From positions 536,971-600,970 of the forward strand of contig CACVBU010001366.1 of assembly GCA_902728285.1 (NCBI GenBank): a stretch of DNA of 64,000 nucleotides, given 5' to 3'. This DNA is from Clytia hemisphaerica. Its lineage: Eukaryota > Cnidaria > Hydrozoa > Leptothecata > Clytiidae. The notes below the pieces were generated by a model that saw only the letters and a list, made by a program, of their open reading frames with translations, was not told the DNA's origin and searched no databases. Position numbers and translations under genes: made by a program. Of the stretch, positions 14,301 through 25,400 are shown piece by piece. Each line of letters opens with the position of its first letter. The first letter of the stretch is position 1.

Positions 14301-17300
14301 CCCTTTTCCCTATAATTTTTAACTCCCCCCTTACTATCCCCCCCATTTTTTTTTTTCTTTTTTTCTTCTTCCCCTTTTCTATCTCCCCTATAAAGCTTCT
14401 TGCACCTCGGCTCCCCCCCCCCCCTTAAACAAAGGGGGGGGGTTCATACTATGGGAATGTCTCAAGTTAAGGAAATTCTTTTTAACGTTTTGATGAACTT
14501 CTTATGAAATGAGAAATAAGATAATAACATGAAACATTTCAGCGGAGTACTTAGTAAAGCCCATTCAACTTGACTATGTTTTCGAGAGAGTGATGTTGAA
14601 ATGTGAAATTTTATTAATTTCATTCATTTCAGAGACTATCAACCAAACAATATGCTATTTTGAAATCCCATACAGATTATGGCAAACTTTTCAGGTATTT
14701 ATACTTGTACTTTTTATATTATACTTATACTTTTTTCAAAAGCCTGAACCGCTCGATTTGATAAAATAAGCTTTGGATTGTCTGTAGCTTGATCATGATT
14801 TATGTCTTAAACAGATCTACAATGCAACAAAGATTTTAAAGCTTTGAACTTTGACTCTTTATTCAATCAACATGAAGGAGTGTCACAACTAAATAATCCT
14901 TCTTGTATCTATTTTAGTGAATGGAGTGCAATCGAGCCAGAAATTGGAGATACTTTACAACAAGCTGGTCATCAAATGGACAGGTATTCAAAACTAAAAA
15001 AAAAAAGTCTCGTTATAAGGCTAATTGAACTACATGTTTTTTTTTCAAACAAGATATTCAGCAATTGAGTTAGCTTTGATCTGGTAGTAATTCCAGTACA
15101 AACTGGAACTATTCATGATATATACACAATTCAAATGTCTTCCAACATTACATCACGGACCCATAGCTGATTGGTTGGGTAAGTGATGTAAATTCAGTCA
15201 CTACGTCACTTTCAACCAATCGGCTGTTGGGTTCATGGAAGAAATTGCAATGGTGCATACACTCTCAGTTTTAAAGGTCTTTATTAAGACCTTTTGGGTG
15301 TATCAGGTAACGATCCGTTATCGCAGAACGTTTTGGGTCTTGTTCTAAATCAGACCTTAAGGTCTTGATTTTAATAAGACCTTTATCGCGCCCAATAGAG
15401 ACTATTCTAGATCCCGAAAGAGACTTCAAGGGTTCTAATTCTATCAACCTAAAAGGTCTTATTTTAAACGAGACCTTTCGAAAAAAGTCCGTTATCGCAG
15501 AACGTTTGGGGTCTTGTTCTAAATCAGACCTTTATCGCGCCCAATAGAGACTATTCTAGATCCCAAAAGAGACTTCAAGGGTTCTGATTCTATCATACCT
15601 AAAAGGTCTTATTTTAAACGAGACCTTTCGAAAAAAGTCCGTTATCGCAGAACGTTTGGGGTCTTGTTCAAAATTAGACCATATTAGTGCCTAAAAGAAA
15701 CTATGTTTTTGAAGGTCTGTAATTTTCAAAAGGCCTAAATTGCCGAAACAAAACCTAACAATATGCAATAATTAAGAGAAGAAGAGAATAAAAATACATT
15801 CAAGAATTTCAATCTAAAAGATATATTATACCCAATAGGATTTCTAGATATTTTTCTAACAAATATCCATTATATTATGTATATAATAGTTCTTTGATAT
15901 CGAAACGTGTGTCCAGTTTGTTCATGACAATGATGATGATTCACGACAAAGTCTAGCTGTTTATGTAAGTACGACTGTAAACCAGATTGTCAAACAAACG
16001 TCCAAGAGTTGAAAATTGAATAGACGTTTGTTGGTGACGGTGACACGAAACTTTAACGAACTGGATAGTTGCGTGCTAACATGAAAGCTGGATTGTTGTT
16101 TGCTAAAAAATTCAAGAGAAGTGAGATAAAGATCACAAAACTGGTTTTTAGGCCTATTACTTCATCGAAATGTCATTTAGGAAATTTGAAAAATTCTTTA
16201 CTTTTGATCCAGCTCTTCAAAGTTTTCCAGAAAAAAAAAACAAGTTGGGCAAAGATATATTCAATTCTTACCTCAGCAGAGAGTCGATTTTGTTCTGGCC
16301 ATACTTTAAACAAACGTTTAGAAAATGTGGGTGGGATTTACAGCGACAGTGACATGGGCTATCACATGATGTTGGGTTAGCTTCTCGTTAATGTCGAAGT
16401 TAAAAAAAATAATATAATAAAAGATTTAAAACGAATATTGCACAAAAAATAAAATTTCCTAAAAGCCTAGCTAGTAGGATCGATAATACAAGCACAAAAT
16501 TCGATCGAGCCTCGTATATGCAACAATAAAGCTCCATGTTTGAGGAAGAAAAAGGATTCATCCGATCAAAAGATATATAGCTCCAGTTGACAAAAAAAGG
16601 ATTTTAAGAAATTGTATTACTTGAAGATTGTGTTACTTACCTTTTTTTTCTTTTCTTTTCGATCTTCAGACCGTCTTCACCCTTTTGGCTCCAAAATTGT
16701 TTTGATTGTATTTTTGCACTTTGATCTAATTTTGAACTTTTCGAATTTCGAACGACGTTCGAAACATTCGAAAATTCGAAAGAAGTCGTTACACTGCTCT
16801 AGATTTTTTAAAGCGCGCGAAATCGAGACCTTTAGAGGTCTTCGTAAAAGCCCTTTATCGTTGTCTATTGGATGTTCACTATCGTGTCTATGAAAAGGCT
16901 TGTAAATGGCAGACCTAAAAAGGTCTTGTTTCAAACCAGTGAGCCTTTAGAAGTCTTGAAGGAGACCTTTTTGGCGACCTTTTACAGCGCGCAAAATCGA
17001 GACCTTTAGAGGTCTTCGTAAAAGCCCTTTTTATCGTGTCTATTGGATGTTCACTATCGTGTCTATTGAAAAGGCTTGTAAATGTCAGACCTAAGAAGGT
17101 CTTGTTTAAAACTCGTGATTGAGACCTTTAGAAGTGTTGAATAATGACCGTTTCCAAGAACAGACCATGAAGGTCTTATTTCGAAAATACAAAGGAGACC
17201 ATTTTGGTGTATAGAACAAGACCTTGCTTGAATGGAAACCTTGCAAGGTCTCAATCGGCCACAGTTTCAATTCAGACCTTTCATGATATACTAACATCTA

Positions 17301-20300
17301 AGTAAAAATTAGACCGGCTAAGGTCTCAAAACTAAACCTAAAAGGTTTGAATTCTGGGCTTTGGTTTGGACAAAGTCTAGCTGTTTATGTAAGTACGACT
17401 GTAAACCAGATTGTCAAACAAACGTCCAAGAGTTGAAAATTGAATAGACGTTTGTTGGTGACGGTGACACGAAACTTTAACGAACTGGATAGTTGCGTGC
17501 TAACATGAAAGCTGGATTGTTGTTTGCTAAAAAATTCAAGAGAAGTGAGATAAAGATCACAAAACTGGTTTTTAGGCCTATTACTTCATCGAAATGTCAT
17601 TTAGGAAATTTGAAAAATTCTTACTTTTGATCCAGCTCTTCAAAGTTTTTCCAGAAAAAAAAAAACAAGTTGGGCAAGATATATTCAATTCTACCTCAGC
17701 AGAGAGTCGATTTGTTCTGGCCATACTTTAAACAAACGTTTAAAAATGTGGGTGGATTACAGCGACAGTGACATGGGCTATCACATGATGTTGGGTTAGC
17801 TTCTCGTTAATGTCGAAGCTAAAAAAAATAATATAATAAGATTTAAAAGATTTAAAACGAATATTGCACAAAAAATAAAATTTCCTAAAAGCCTAGCTAG
17901 TAGGATCGATAATACAAGCACAAAATTCGATCGAGCCTCGTATATGCAACAATAAAGCTCCATGTTTGAGGAAGAAAAAGGATTCATCCGATCAAAAGAT
18001 ATATAGCTCCAGTTGACAAAAAAAGGATTTTAAGAAATTGTATTACTTGAAGATTGTGTCCTTTTTTTCTTTTCTTTTCGATCTTCAGACCGTCTTCACC
18101 CTTTTGGCTCCAAAATTGTTTTGATTGTATTTTTGCACTTTGATCTAATTTTGAACTTTTCGAATTTCGAACGACGTTCGAAACATTCGAAAATTCGAAA
18201 GAAGTCGTTACACTGCTCTAGATTTTTTAAAGCGCGCGAAATCGAGACCTTTAGAGGTCTTCGTAAAAGCCCTTTTTATCGTGTCTATTGGATGTTCACT
18301 ATCGTGTCTATTGAAAAGGCTTGTAAATGGCAGACCTAAAAAGGTCTTGTTTCAAACCAGTGAGCCTTTAGAAGTCTTGAAGGAGACCTTTTTGGCGACC
18401 TTTTACAGCGCGCAAAATCGAGACCTTTAGAGGTCTTCGTAAAAGCCCTTTTTATCGTGTCTATTGGATGTTCACTATCGTGTCTATTGAAAAGGCTTGT
18501 AAATGTCAGACCTAAGAAGGTCTTGTTTAAAACTCGTGATTGAGACCTTTAGAAGTGTTGAATAAGACCGTTTCCAAGAACAGACCATGAAGGTCTTATT
18601 TCGAAAATACAAAGGAGACCATTTTGGTGTATAGAACAAGACCTTGCTTGAATGGAAACCTTGCAAGGTCTCAATCGGCCACAGTTTCAATTCAGACCTT
18701 TCATGATATACTAACATCTAAGTAAAAATTAGACCGGCTAAGGTCTCAAAACTAAACCTAAAAGGTTTGAATTCAGACTGATAAGGTCTTTCTTCAAATT
18801 AGCATCTAAAAGGTCTCATATAAAACCCTAAAAACTGAGAGTGTATTATTATGAATATGGTCTCTATAAGTGTCCCAGGTCTAGTACAAATAGAAAAGAA
18901 GTTGAAGTACCTCACCGTAGATTCCCATGACAACCACCAGTCAGACGATGAACATACCAAACTTGCCACTTAGTACCTAATAATGTTTTCTTTTAGGCTT
19001 GCAAGCAACACTGAATCCATACTAACCGAAGAAGAAATTTCATATGTTGATCAACTTAAAGAGTATCTTTACTTCACAGAATCTCTGAGGTATTTTGACA
19101 AACTTTTTCCCTAAAAAAAGAATGACTTTAATTATTTGTAGTGATTTCTTCACTAAAAGCGACTAGTATGAAATGAAATTTGAGCTTATTCTGTTTTAAA
19201 ATCTTACTGGATTGATTAAAGAGTTTGTTTCACTTTTAGGTCAGTTGTCAGAAAACAAGCTCTAAGACAACACGATTTGGAAAAGGCTGAAGAACAATTA
19301 TCTTCAAAAAGCAAACAAAGAGATGAAATCCAAAAAGAAGTTACTGCAGCCGAGGTATGAATTAGATAAGTCTGGGACCGCAGTCGGCGGCCACTCGAAG
19401 GCTCCTTTTTCTATAGCTGTCTATCCTAGAGTAGGGGAGGGCCCCACTCTTTTCCCCTGGATTGCTCCGCTTACCCTCTTGATCTTTTCCTTAATTGCTG
19501 AGCATCAAAAGTACAAAGACTTTACTATGGCCCAGCCAGGGATTGAACCCACAACTTGCGCATTGTAGCTGTATACGAAACTGTTTAAAACATACTTTTT
19601 CACTTGTATTCCAGAATGGAGAAGAACTTCCCAATCAAGGCTTCACGTTAAAATCTGTTTCAACCATGCTGTTTGGTCAAGATTCATTGGAAACTAAACA
19701 AGAAAAATTATTAGCTTGTGAACAGCAAGTTAAGGATGCAGAGGAGATGGTTAAAATTGCTGAAAATGATGTCAAGTAAGTTGTTGTCAATTCTTTGTAA
19801 TTTTTCTAATGAATTTTAGACTTTATATTTGTGTATGTTTTTCGTACCATTCTTGTTTTCTAATTAATTCGTATACTCAAACACAAATATCTACTATCAT
19901 CATGTCTTTTCACGCAGTACGGTTAGGCTAGGGAATAAAATGGTGTGGTCTAAACTTTCTGCCTTATTCTTTATTTGTGATCCTACTATAAGTTTGTACT
20001 TTCATTCATGGCTCATAGTTCATAACTGTTGCAAAAATTCTATTCTTTCAGTGTTTTCATGGACAAGTCACTGAAAGACTATGATCGATTCAAGAAACAA
20101 AAAGTCAGAGATATCAATGAAATCATGGAAAACTACGTCAAATCCCAACTGAAAATCAACAAGCAAGTATGTCTTGATGTTTCTCTTGTTGTGCTGGTGA
20201 ACAGTTCTATTTATGATATGCACCATTGAAATGTCTTCCACGAACTCAAAAGATTGGTTGAAAGTGACGTATTGATTGATTTTACGTCACTTACAACCAA

Positions 20301-21475
20301 TCATTTGTTGGGTCTGTGGAAGACATTGTAATGATGCAAATCATGAATGTAGAGGTTTTCCATGTTTTTTGAAGTAGCGTACTTTTCGCCATTATGTAAG
20401 CAAACTTTCGAATCTGTAGAGGCGATCCCTTACGCGAATCGAACGTTTGCTTCCATAATGGCGGAAGTTACGTAACTTAACAAAACAGAACATGAAAAAC
20501 CTCTATTACTCTTGATAATTAGACATTTGATCCAAAGACTTGAATGTACCTTAAGATCGGGCGGGAGTACTTCTTTTTTATCCTCATCTGTATAATGTGC
20601 TGTACATTTTCCAATTTCCTTTAACCCTATTAGCCCCAAGCTTTTTTGACTTTTGTATCCCCAGGGGGGTAGAATCTACCACCCTCGATTATTTTCGATC
20701 TAGAAGAGCTATGGCCATGAAATTTGGTACAGATGTTCTCCATCATGATACAATTTTCCAGGAAGAAAAAAAAATTTGATGACGTCATGCAAAAACTGAT
20801 GACGTCATCACAAAATTTCGACCTTTCGGAAAAAAGCCCCAATATATGGTTTACAAAAATATCTATTACAGTTGAACCAATAAAGATATTTCAATTCTGT
20901 TTGAAGATTCTGAAAGGTAAAAGACTGTTCTTTAACATAATTGCCGGTTTTCCAATTTCCATTAAGAGTTTTCCTTAAAATCTATGCTGAAGATGAGTAA
21001 AATTTTCAAAATTTGATGACGTCATAAATAATGACGTCATCATTTTCAAAAATTTTCTTTAAATTTTTAAAATTTGTATTATCAATGCCTATCACGTGTC
21101 AAAATTTGATAATGATTGGATAAATAGTTTAGAAGTTATCAGCACTTCAAAATTTTGAGTTTTAAGTGATTTTAGCTGGGTTTTATGTCATGTTTCACAA
21201 TAAAGTCATAAAACCTGATCTTGACAACTTATGACCCTAAAAATTTGCACAAGTACTATTAATAAGATTTTATTAAAAGTCAGAAAGTTTCAAGTCGTTT
21301 AAAAAATTTTTCTTTGAGAAATAAACAAAAGAACTCCAGCGTGGTAGATTCTACTACTACTTCTTCAGGCTAAAAGCTTGGTTTAGCTGACTATTCTATG
21401 ATATTATTTTAAATGATTTTTTTTCAGGGTCTTCAACAATGGCAACAAATGAGGGAATACTTTATGAATATGTAA
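5352..21475 (+). CDS. SNX4: Sorting nexin 4 (PX-BAR endosomal sorting protein), complete, 14 exons
   Basis: Exons: 5352-5512, 10808-10910, 11441-11470, 12294-12371, 12728-12799, 13326-13429, 13653-13725, 14633-14694, 14918-14983, 18997-19089, 19240-19354, 19615-19775, 20052-20166, 21428-21475. All junctions are GT-AG, phases agree, and 1281 nt give 426 aa (human SNX4 is about 450). The PX domain spans about residues 30-150: WRRYSEFELL (PI3P-contacting Arg), PPLPEKR and DFIERRRQGLE are visible. The BAR coiled-coil region spans about 175-425 and includes SEWSAIEPEIGDTLQQAG and the SNX4-type LFGQ segment. Known family role: PI3P-dependent early-endosome tubulation, recycling away from lysosomes and autophagy. 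The start ATG at 5352 is the first in frame after a stop at 5349; an in-frame ATG at 5430 sits nearer the conserved block, and an upstream non-coding exon cannot be excluded. The two longest introns (5.3 kb and 4.0 kb) are swollen by repeats. Identity is very secure; exact N-terminus is less so. Confidence 0.95.
6335..7095. mobile_element. Non-autonomous DNA element with 47-bp perfect inverted repeats (SNX4 intron 1)
   Basis: Positions 6335-6381 and 7049-7095 are perfect reverse complements, starting TTACCGTAGAGTCGTTTAAT. Each arm holds a direct repeat of AATCTCGACA. If the outer TTA/TAA contains a TA duplication, this is Tc1/mariner-like. The 760-bp body encodes no transposase. Confidence 0.85.
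7488..7701 (-). mobile_element. tRNA-derived SINE, minus orientation
   Basis: Reading the minus strand from 7701 down, a tRNA-like head carries an A box (TGGTATAGTGG) and a B box (GGTTCGATTCC) at proper spacing, with partial acceptor pairing (CGCTG/CAGCG). About 130 bp of unrelated body follows. The T-stem pairs imperfectly, so a SINE head is more likely than a functional tRNA gene. Confidence 0.7.
7930..8950 (-). pseudogene. 5'-truncated LINE reverse transcriptase fragment
   Basis: The minus strand from about 8950 encodes a reverse-transcriptase palm (SGVPQGTVLGPLLFLAYIND, then FADD in place of YADD) and a thumb/C-terminal region. The open frame stops at 8383; homologous-looking sequence continues to about 7930 with several stops and shifts. 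The N-terminal endonuclease and fingers are absent. It resembles Jockey/CR1-like non-LTR elements and lies antisense in SNX4 intron 1. A dead copy. Confidence 0.85.
9326..10050 (+). repeat. 32-bp minisatellite, about 22 units
   Basis: The unit is about AAAGGAAAATGAAGTCCATT followed by CTTCGTATTTTC. The left third is more diverged (units with CTGATGTCTTTTC); the right third is near-identical. It sits in SNX4 intron 1. Confidence 0.9.
10362..10552. mobile_element. MITE, TIR TTACCTTATTACA
   Basis: The ends are inverted copies (TTACCTTATTACATGAA against TTCGTGTAATAAGGTAA). It is 191 bp, with probable TA target duplication, and lies 250 bp upstream of SNX4 exon 2. Confidence 0.75.
11502..11663. 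mobile_element. MITE, TIR CAGGCCATATTT
   Basis: The 162-bp segment has inverted ends CAGGCCATATTT / AAATATGGCCTG, in SNX4 intron 3. No coding content. Confidence 0.7.
12907..13068. mobile_element. MITE family copy 1 (GCTGGAGTTTTTA ends)
   Basis: The ends GAGCTGGAGTTTTTATAAG and CTTGTAAAAACTCCAGCTTG are inverted. The core GACGCGTTCTTTAGAAAAAG is shared with a second copy at 35236-35395. Confidence 0.75.
13844..14453. mobile_element. C-tract-rich palindromic element, copy 1
   Basis: It starts CATAGTGTGCAGAGGGGTCTG and ends GGGGGTTCATACTATG, with interrupted runs of 5-12 C on the plus strand. A block of about 185 bp (13725-13900 against 13913-14060) is duplicated with many small differences. 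It lies in SNX4 intron 7. The relative at 39189-39587 shares the terminal motif. Confidence 0.65.
15126..15257. mobile_element. MITE family (AATGTCTTCCA ends), copy 1
   Basis: Inverted ends and a core with ACGTCACTTTCAACCAATC are shared with 20220-20338. The 3.6-kb element starting at 15258 abuts its right end. Confidence 0.65.
15258..18845. mobile_element. 3.6-kb inverted-repeat element filled with AGGTCTT/AAGACCT arrays
   Basis: The ends TACACTCTCAGTTTT and AAAACTGAGAGTGTA are inverted, and the outer TA on both sides may be the target duplication. Inside, heptamer-like AGGTCTT or AAGACCT occurs dozens of times (15280-15720 and 16820-18830). A 1424-bp unit is present twice in tandem (15945-17368 and 17369-about 18781). 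No transposase frame is seen. It occupies most of SNX4 intron 9 and separates the exons at 14918 and 18997. Confidence 0.75.
15945..18781 (+). repeat. 1.42-kb tandem duplication (two units)
   Basis: Both units begin GACAAAGTCTAGCTGTTTAT (15945 and 17369) and run to TAAAAGGTTTGAATTC. They are almost identical except for many single-base length differences, mostly in homopolymers (for example around 16190-16350 against 17615-17760). Confidence 0.9.
19361..19570 (-). repeat. SINE-like dispersed repeat, copy 1
   Basis: The minus strand holds a B-box-like GGGTTCAATCCC but no convincing A box. Its middle (CCCCTGGATTGCTCCGCTTA) recurs near 46972-47066. It lies in the SNX4 intron between the exons at 19240 and 19615. 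Confidence 0.5.
20220..20338. mobile_element. MITE family (AATGTCTTCCA ends), copy 2
   Basis: A near-complete hairpin: AATGTCTTCCAC near the left end and GTGGAAGACATT near the right, with outer arms GCACCATT / AATGATGC. It lies in the last SNX4 intron. Confidence 0.75.
20350..20505. mobile_element. MITE, TIR TAGAGGTTTT
   Basis: The ends TAGAGGTTTTCCATGTTTT and AACATGAAAAACCTCTA are inverted. The 156-bp hairpin lies in the last SNX4 intron. Confidence 0.75.
20630..21381. repeat. Repeat element with four perfect CRE palindromes
   Basis: It is bounded by AGCCCCAAGCTTTT and a loosely inverted GGCTAAAAGCTTGG. It contains TGACGTCA at 20780-20787, 20800-20807, 21017-21024 and 21032-21039. The element ends about 45 bp before the last SNX4 exon. 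Confidence 0.5.
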
Positions 21476-21653
21476 AACAAAAATATTTGAATTATAATTG
21501 ACAATTTCTTTTTTTTTTTTGTATTTCAAACTGATTTTTTGGGTTATGACAAAATAATTGACTGGTACATAGAGAATTTTTTGGGGCTTGAATCTAATTT
21601 CGTATCATGTGTTATGGTATTCTTGTCATCACTAAATTTTTTACAAACTTTAG

Positions 21654-21659
21654 AATAAA
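21654..21659 (+). terminator. Probable SNX4 poly(A) signal AATAAA
   Basis: A canonical AATAAA lies 179 bp after the SNX4 stop codon, followed by T-rich sequence. It supports a short 3' UTR ending before the next gene. Confidence 0.55.
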
Positions 21660-22426
21660 GAAAAACAAATTTCCACTAGACTATTATTATATTTCACTGA
21701 TTAGTAGTGATATTTTAACGTTTTGAGTTTTTTAATTATCAATTATTATTATTCACTATCCATTTTTCACTCGTACCTACTTTATTTTAATCCAAATTAC
21801 TCTGTACTTTGAGTCTCTCCTTGCAATCGTAACCTTAAAGTAGTTTTCCATCATAGATGTTCTCAAACTTATAGATTGGCGTGGTTCCTGCAACGCCTTT
21901 TAGTTATTTTTCTCAAAATTCGCATATTTAGATTTATACATTTTCCAGGAATTTAATTTATTTTTTTCTTACATTCTTCTAGGGTTTTTTAGAAGCATGA
22001 TGACTTTTTAGGCGCAATGTTATTTTGATAGAGTTTGCTCTGCCTATCTTATCAAAAATATTTTTTATTTTCTTTAGTCCTTTTTTTGTTTTTGATGCAT
22101 TGTAGTATGAATGTAAAAAGAAAAAAAACTTTTTCACCTTTTTGTCAGATTTATATCCTTTAAATTTGACTTTGAAGGTTGACTTGTGCTTATAATTGTA
22201 TAGGTAGCCTAAACAACCGTGTAGCTATCTGGCCTTAGTTATCTGTTTGCTATCCCCTACTTTATGACTGGAAATTCCTATTTTCTATATACAAAAAATA
22301 TCCTCGTCTTTATTCTTTTTCTGGATTGACAGACATCTTGATTTTGACCTGTTTTTGTTTTTAGTGAAATAATGAAAAAAACATACATGAAATAGAGAAA
22401 AGAGAACATTGAATGAAAATATAAAA

Positions 22427-25400
22427 ATGACTGGAGTAACGAGCGAACAAGACCAAGATGATCCACATCAGCAGATTTATCGTATCGTCAAAGGTACCAT
22501 GATGTTGAAGGCTGGAAGAATGGTAGGTTGTCCGCGGTCGCAGTGTTTTACAGCCTTGAACTTCGTTGAAAAAGTCACACCTGCTTTCAACGTGATACAC
22601 TTTTTATAAGAACATGTTTAGAACATTGTAAGGCTTTGCAGACTTTAGGACACCCGATTTCTTAGAAAAACGGACAAAATACCCACAAAATGGTGATAAT
22701 AAAAACATTATTGGGCTTAAAACTTAAAAAATTAAGAATATCCGAAGGTTTCAAAAATTTTGTTCAAAAAACGTGCATTTTTAAGTCATAAAGTTCTTAT
22801 TACCGTTCTCTTCTTTGTTTAGGGAAGACCTCATTTTCGTCAATTCCGTGTTTCAAAAGGTACGTGTTTTCATCATATTATCAAAGTTATTTGTACTAAC
22901 TTCAATTCTTTTAATTGCTTTAGCTTGAAAAATATCAATATTTGATCGGACATGAAGCTATTTGGGTCGGACAATGTCCGATGTCCGACCGTTATTTCGA
23001 GCCCTGGGGAAATACATTACAAATGCTTTTAAATAGCTTTTGATTTGATAAACCTTCACTTTTCTATAGTGTTAAAAGTAAGCCTGTAAGCATTAAGTCT
23101 TGTTTTTTTTCCTCATGATTTGACTTTCACTTTCAGATTTGAAGTACCTCCAGTGGGATTCACCAAACAAAGAAAAGATTGAAACTCGCAGTATGTTCAC
23201 ATCATAATCTACATCAACTTTCCCAGTGTTAAAAGTTTTTCTGTTTTTTCATTTCCGTGTCAGTGAAGTATATAAAGTGGCTATTGCGACTGAAAATTCT
23301 GCATAATTCACCAAAACTTCAAGAATACTAATGATAATTTGCTGTATAAAATTCCTTTTTTAACTACTGAAATACAACATTCTTTTTGGAGACTTATTTA
23401 TAATAATGAGTGAAAAGAGCGGGCCCGGTTATTTGAAATGTGAAGCAACCTTTTGAAACAATGTGTAATCTTTTTGCATTACTTTTTTTTTACAGTTGAC
23501 ATCTCAGAGATCAAAGAAATCATTAAAGGGCAAAAGACCAAAGTGTTTGAAGGAAACCCCATTCCAGAGTATGAGGTTGGTATGCTTTTCTTCTTTTGAT
23601 TTAAATTAAAGACAATCAAACTCAAGAAAGTTCGCCCGTCTATAGGAGTCTTTTGGGTTTAGTTCACACTAGGAAATATTGAAAATTTGGCTAAAATTTC
23701 GGTTCTACTTGGGAAATTGACTTAGTTTTTATCTTGAAATTAATTGAAAAAAATCCCAGTGGATTTTTTGACCTAGGAGCAATAGAATTTCTACCCTCAT
23801 TAGGATTTCGTTAAAAGATTTTCATTTCTACTGTTGGATGAAGTTCCACCGGAGCTGTGAGAAAGGGTTTTTGTCCGACACCGTACCGACCATAAGCATG
23901 ATTTTCGATGACTTTAATTGAATCTCATTTTTATTTCAGGCAATTTCATTTTCGATCATGTATTCATTTGGCAACCAAGAAAGAAGTCTTGATATTGTTT
24001 GTAAAGATCGTGCAGAATATGACGTTTGGACTGCTGGACTCGAGGTCGGTTCTCTATTGAATTAAGATCCGTAAAGGCCGGTCTCCACTTGTGCGCGCTG
24101 AGATCGCACTTTTTCGAGCAAAGCTACCACGCTATTGGTCAAAAGAAAAATGAAGCAATTCCATTGGCGCGATCTGACGTAACGGTTGTAAACTTTTTTT
24201 TTAAGCAAAAAGGAATGAAGCCAAAAAGTGCGATTGTAGCGCACGCAAGTGGAGACCGGCCTTCACACTGATTGACAGGCATATACAACTCACAAATTGA
24301 TTTTCCACATTTAAATGAAAAGTAAAATCTTTGAATGGATAATTTTAATGAGCTTTTTTACATCCGTCTCATTTTACAGGCTTTACGAAATGGCTTTAAC
24401 GACCTTGATGCTGTTTCTTCCAAGTTGTCAGATATTGAAGATGGTTCAAGCAAACTTTCGGTAAAGACTCTGCTATGCCTTCTCTCAACTAAGTCACAAC
24501 AATACACCTAATAGCAAGGATACAGTCAACTCTATCTAAATCGAACCTCCGTTATTCGAATTTTTCTGCAATTTGAACTAAAATATTGTTTCCCTCTCAG
24601 GCTGGAAAGTGGTTAAAAATCTTCTTCGAATTAGAGAAAGATTTGAATTACAGAGAGAAATTCGAAGATGGTTTTTGGTCTCTTGAAGACTTTTTTAGAG
24701 AGTCAACTATTTTCAAGTGTCTTTCTATCGTTCAAGCTCTATAACAATATTTCATTTTGTATCAGTGGTACCCCACTTATGTATACTGAGTTGTTTCAGG
24801 CGAATGCTTTATTTGACTTAATCTTTTTTTCACATTTTCAGTTGGAATTTGGTATTATCAGTGATCGTGTCTCGGTGAAAGAAGGTAATCTATTTAAAGA
24901 TTAAGCAATTTCAACTATTTTTATTCGACGTTTTGTTCGAATCTTATGGACGTGATCGAAAAATATTCTAGTTAGAGGGCGCATGAGATAAAGACAATCT
25001 AGTTTAACGAAAAATAAATAAATAGGAACCTTGGTAATAGAACTAATTCACAAAATAAGGAAATGAAAAAGTTCGATGTCTCCGTAATCTCTTACTCTTA
25101 GGTTCCAAATAAACGGGGGTTTGGAAAGATTTCGAGATTTTAATAAACGGGGAGGGACCTAACTGACGGGGTGGGGTTGGAAATTGTATTTTTGAAAACC
25201 CAAAAATAAGGTAAATATAGGCTAAAATCAGGCTATTTAGAGCAAACCTTCTCTTTGACAGCTGAAAATATTCTTAAGAATTAATAACACCCCTAATAAT
25301 TTTTGAAAAATCAACAAGCGTGGGGCCCGTTTATTTGGAACCTAAGAGTACTTTGTTCAACCTTTCTTCAATATTCTTCTCTCCAGATGCTTGTGACATT

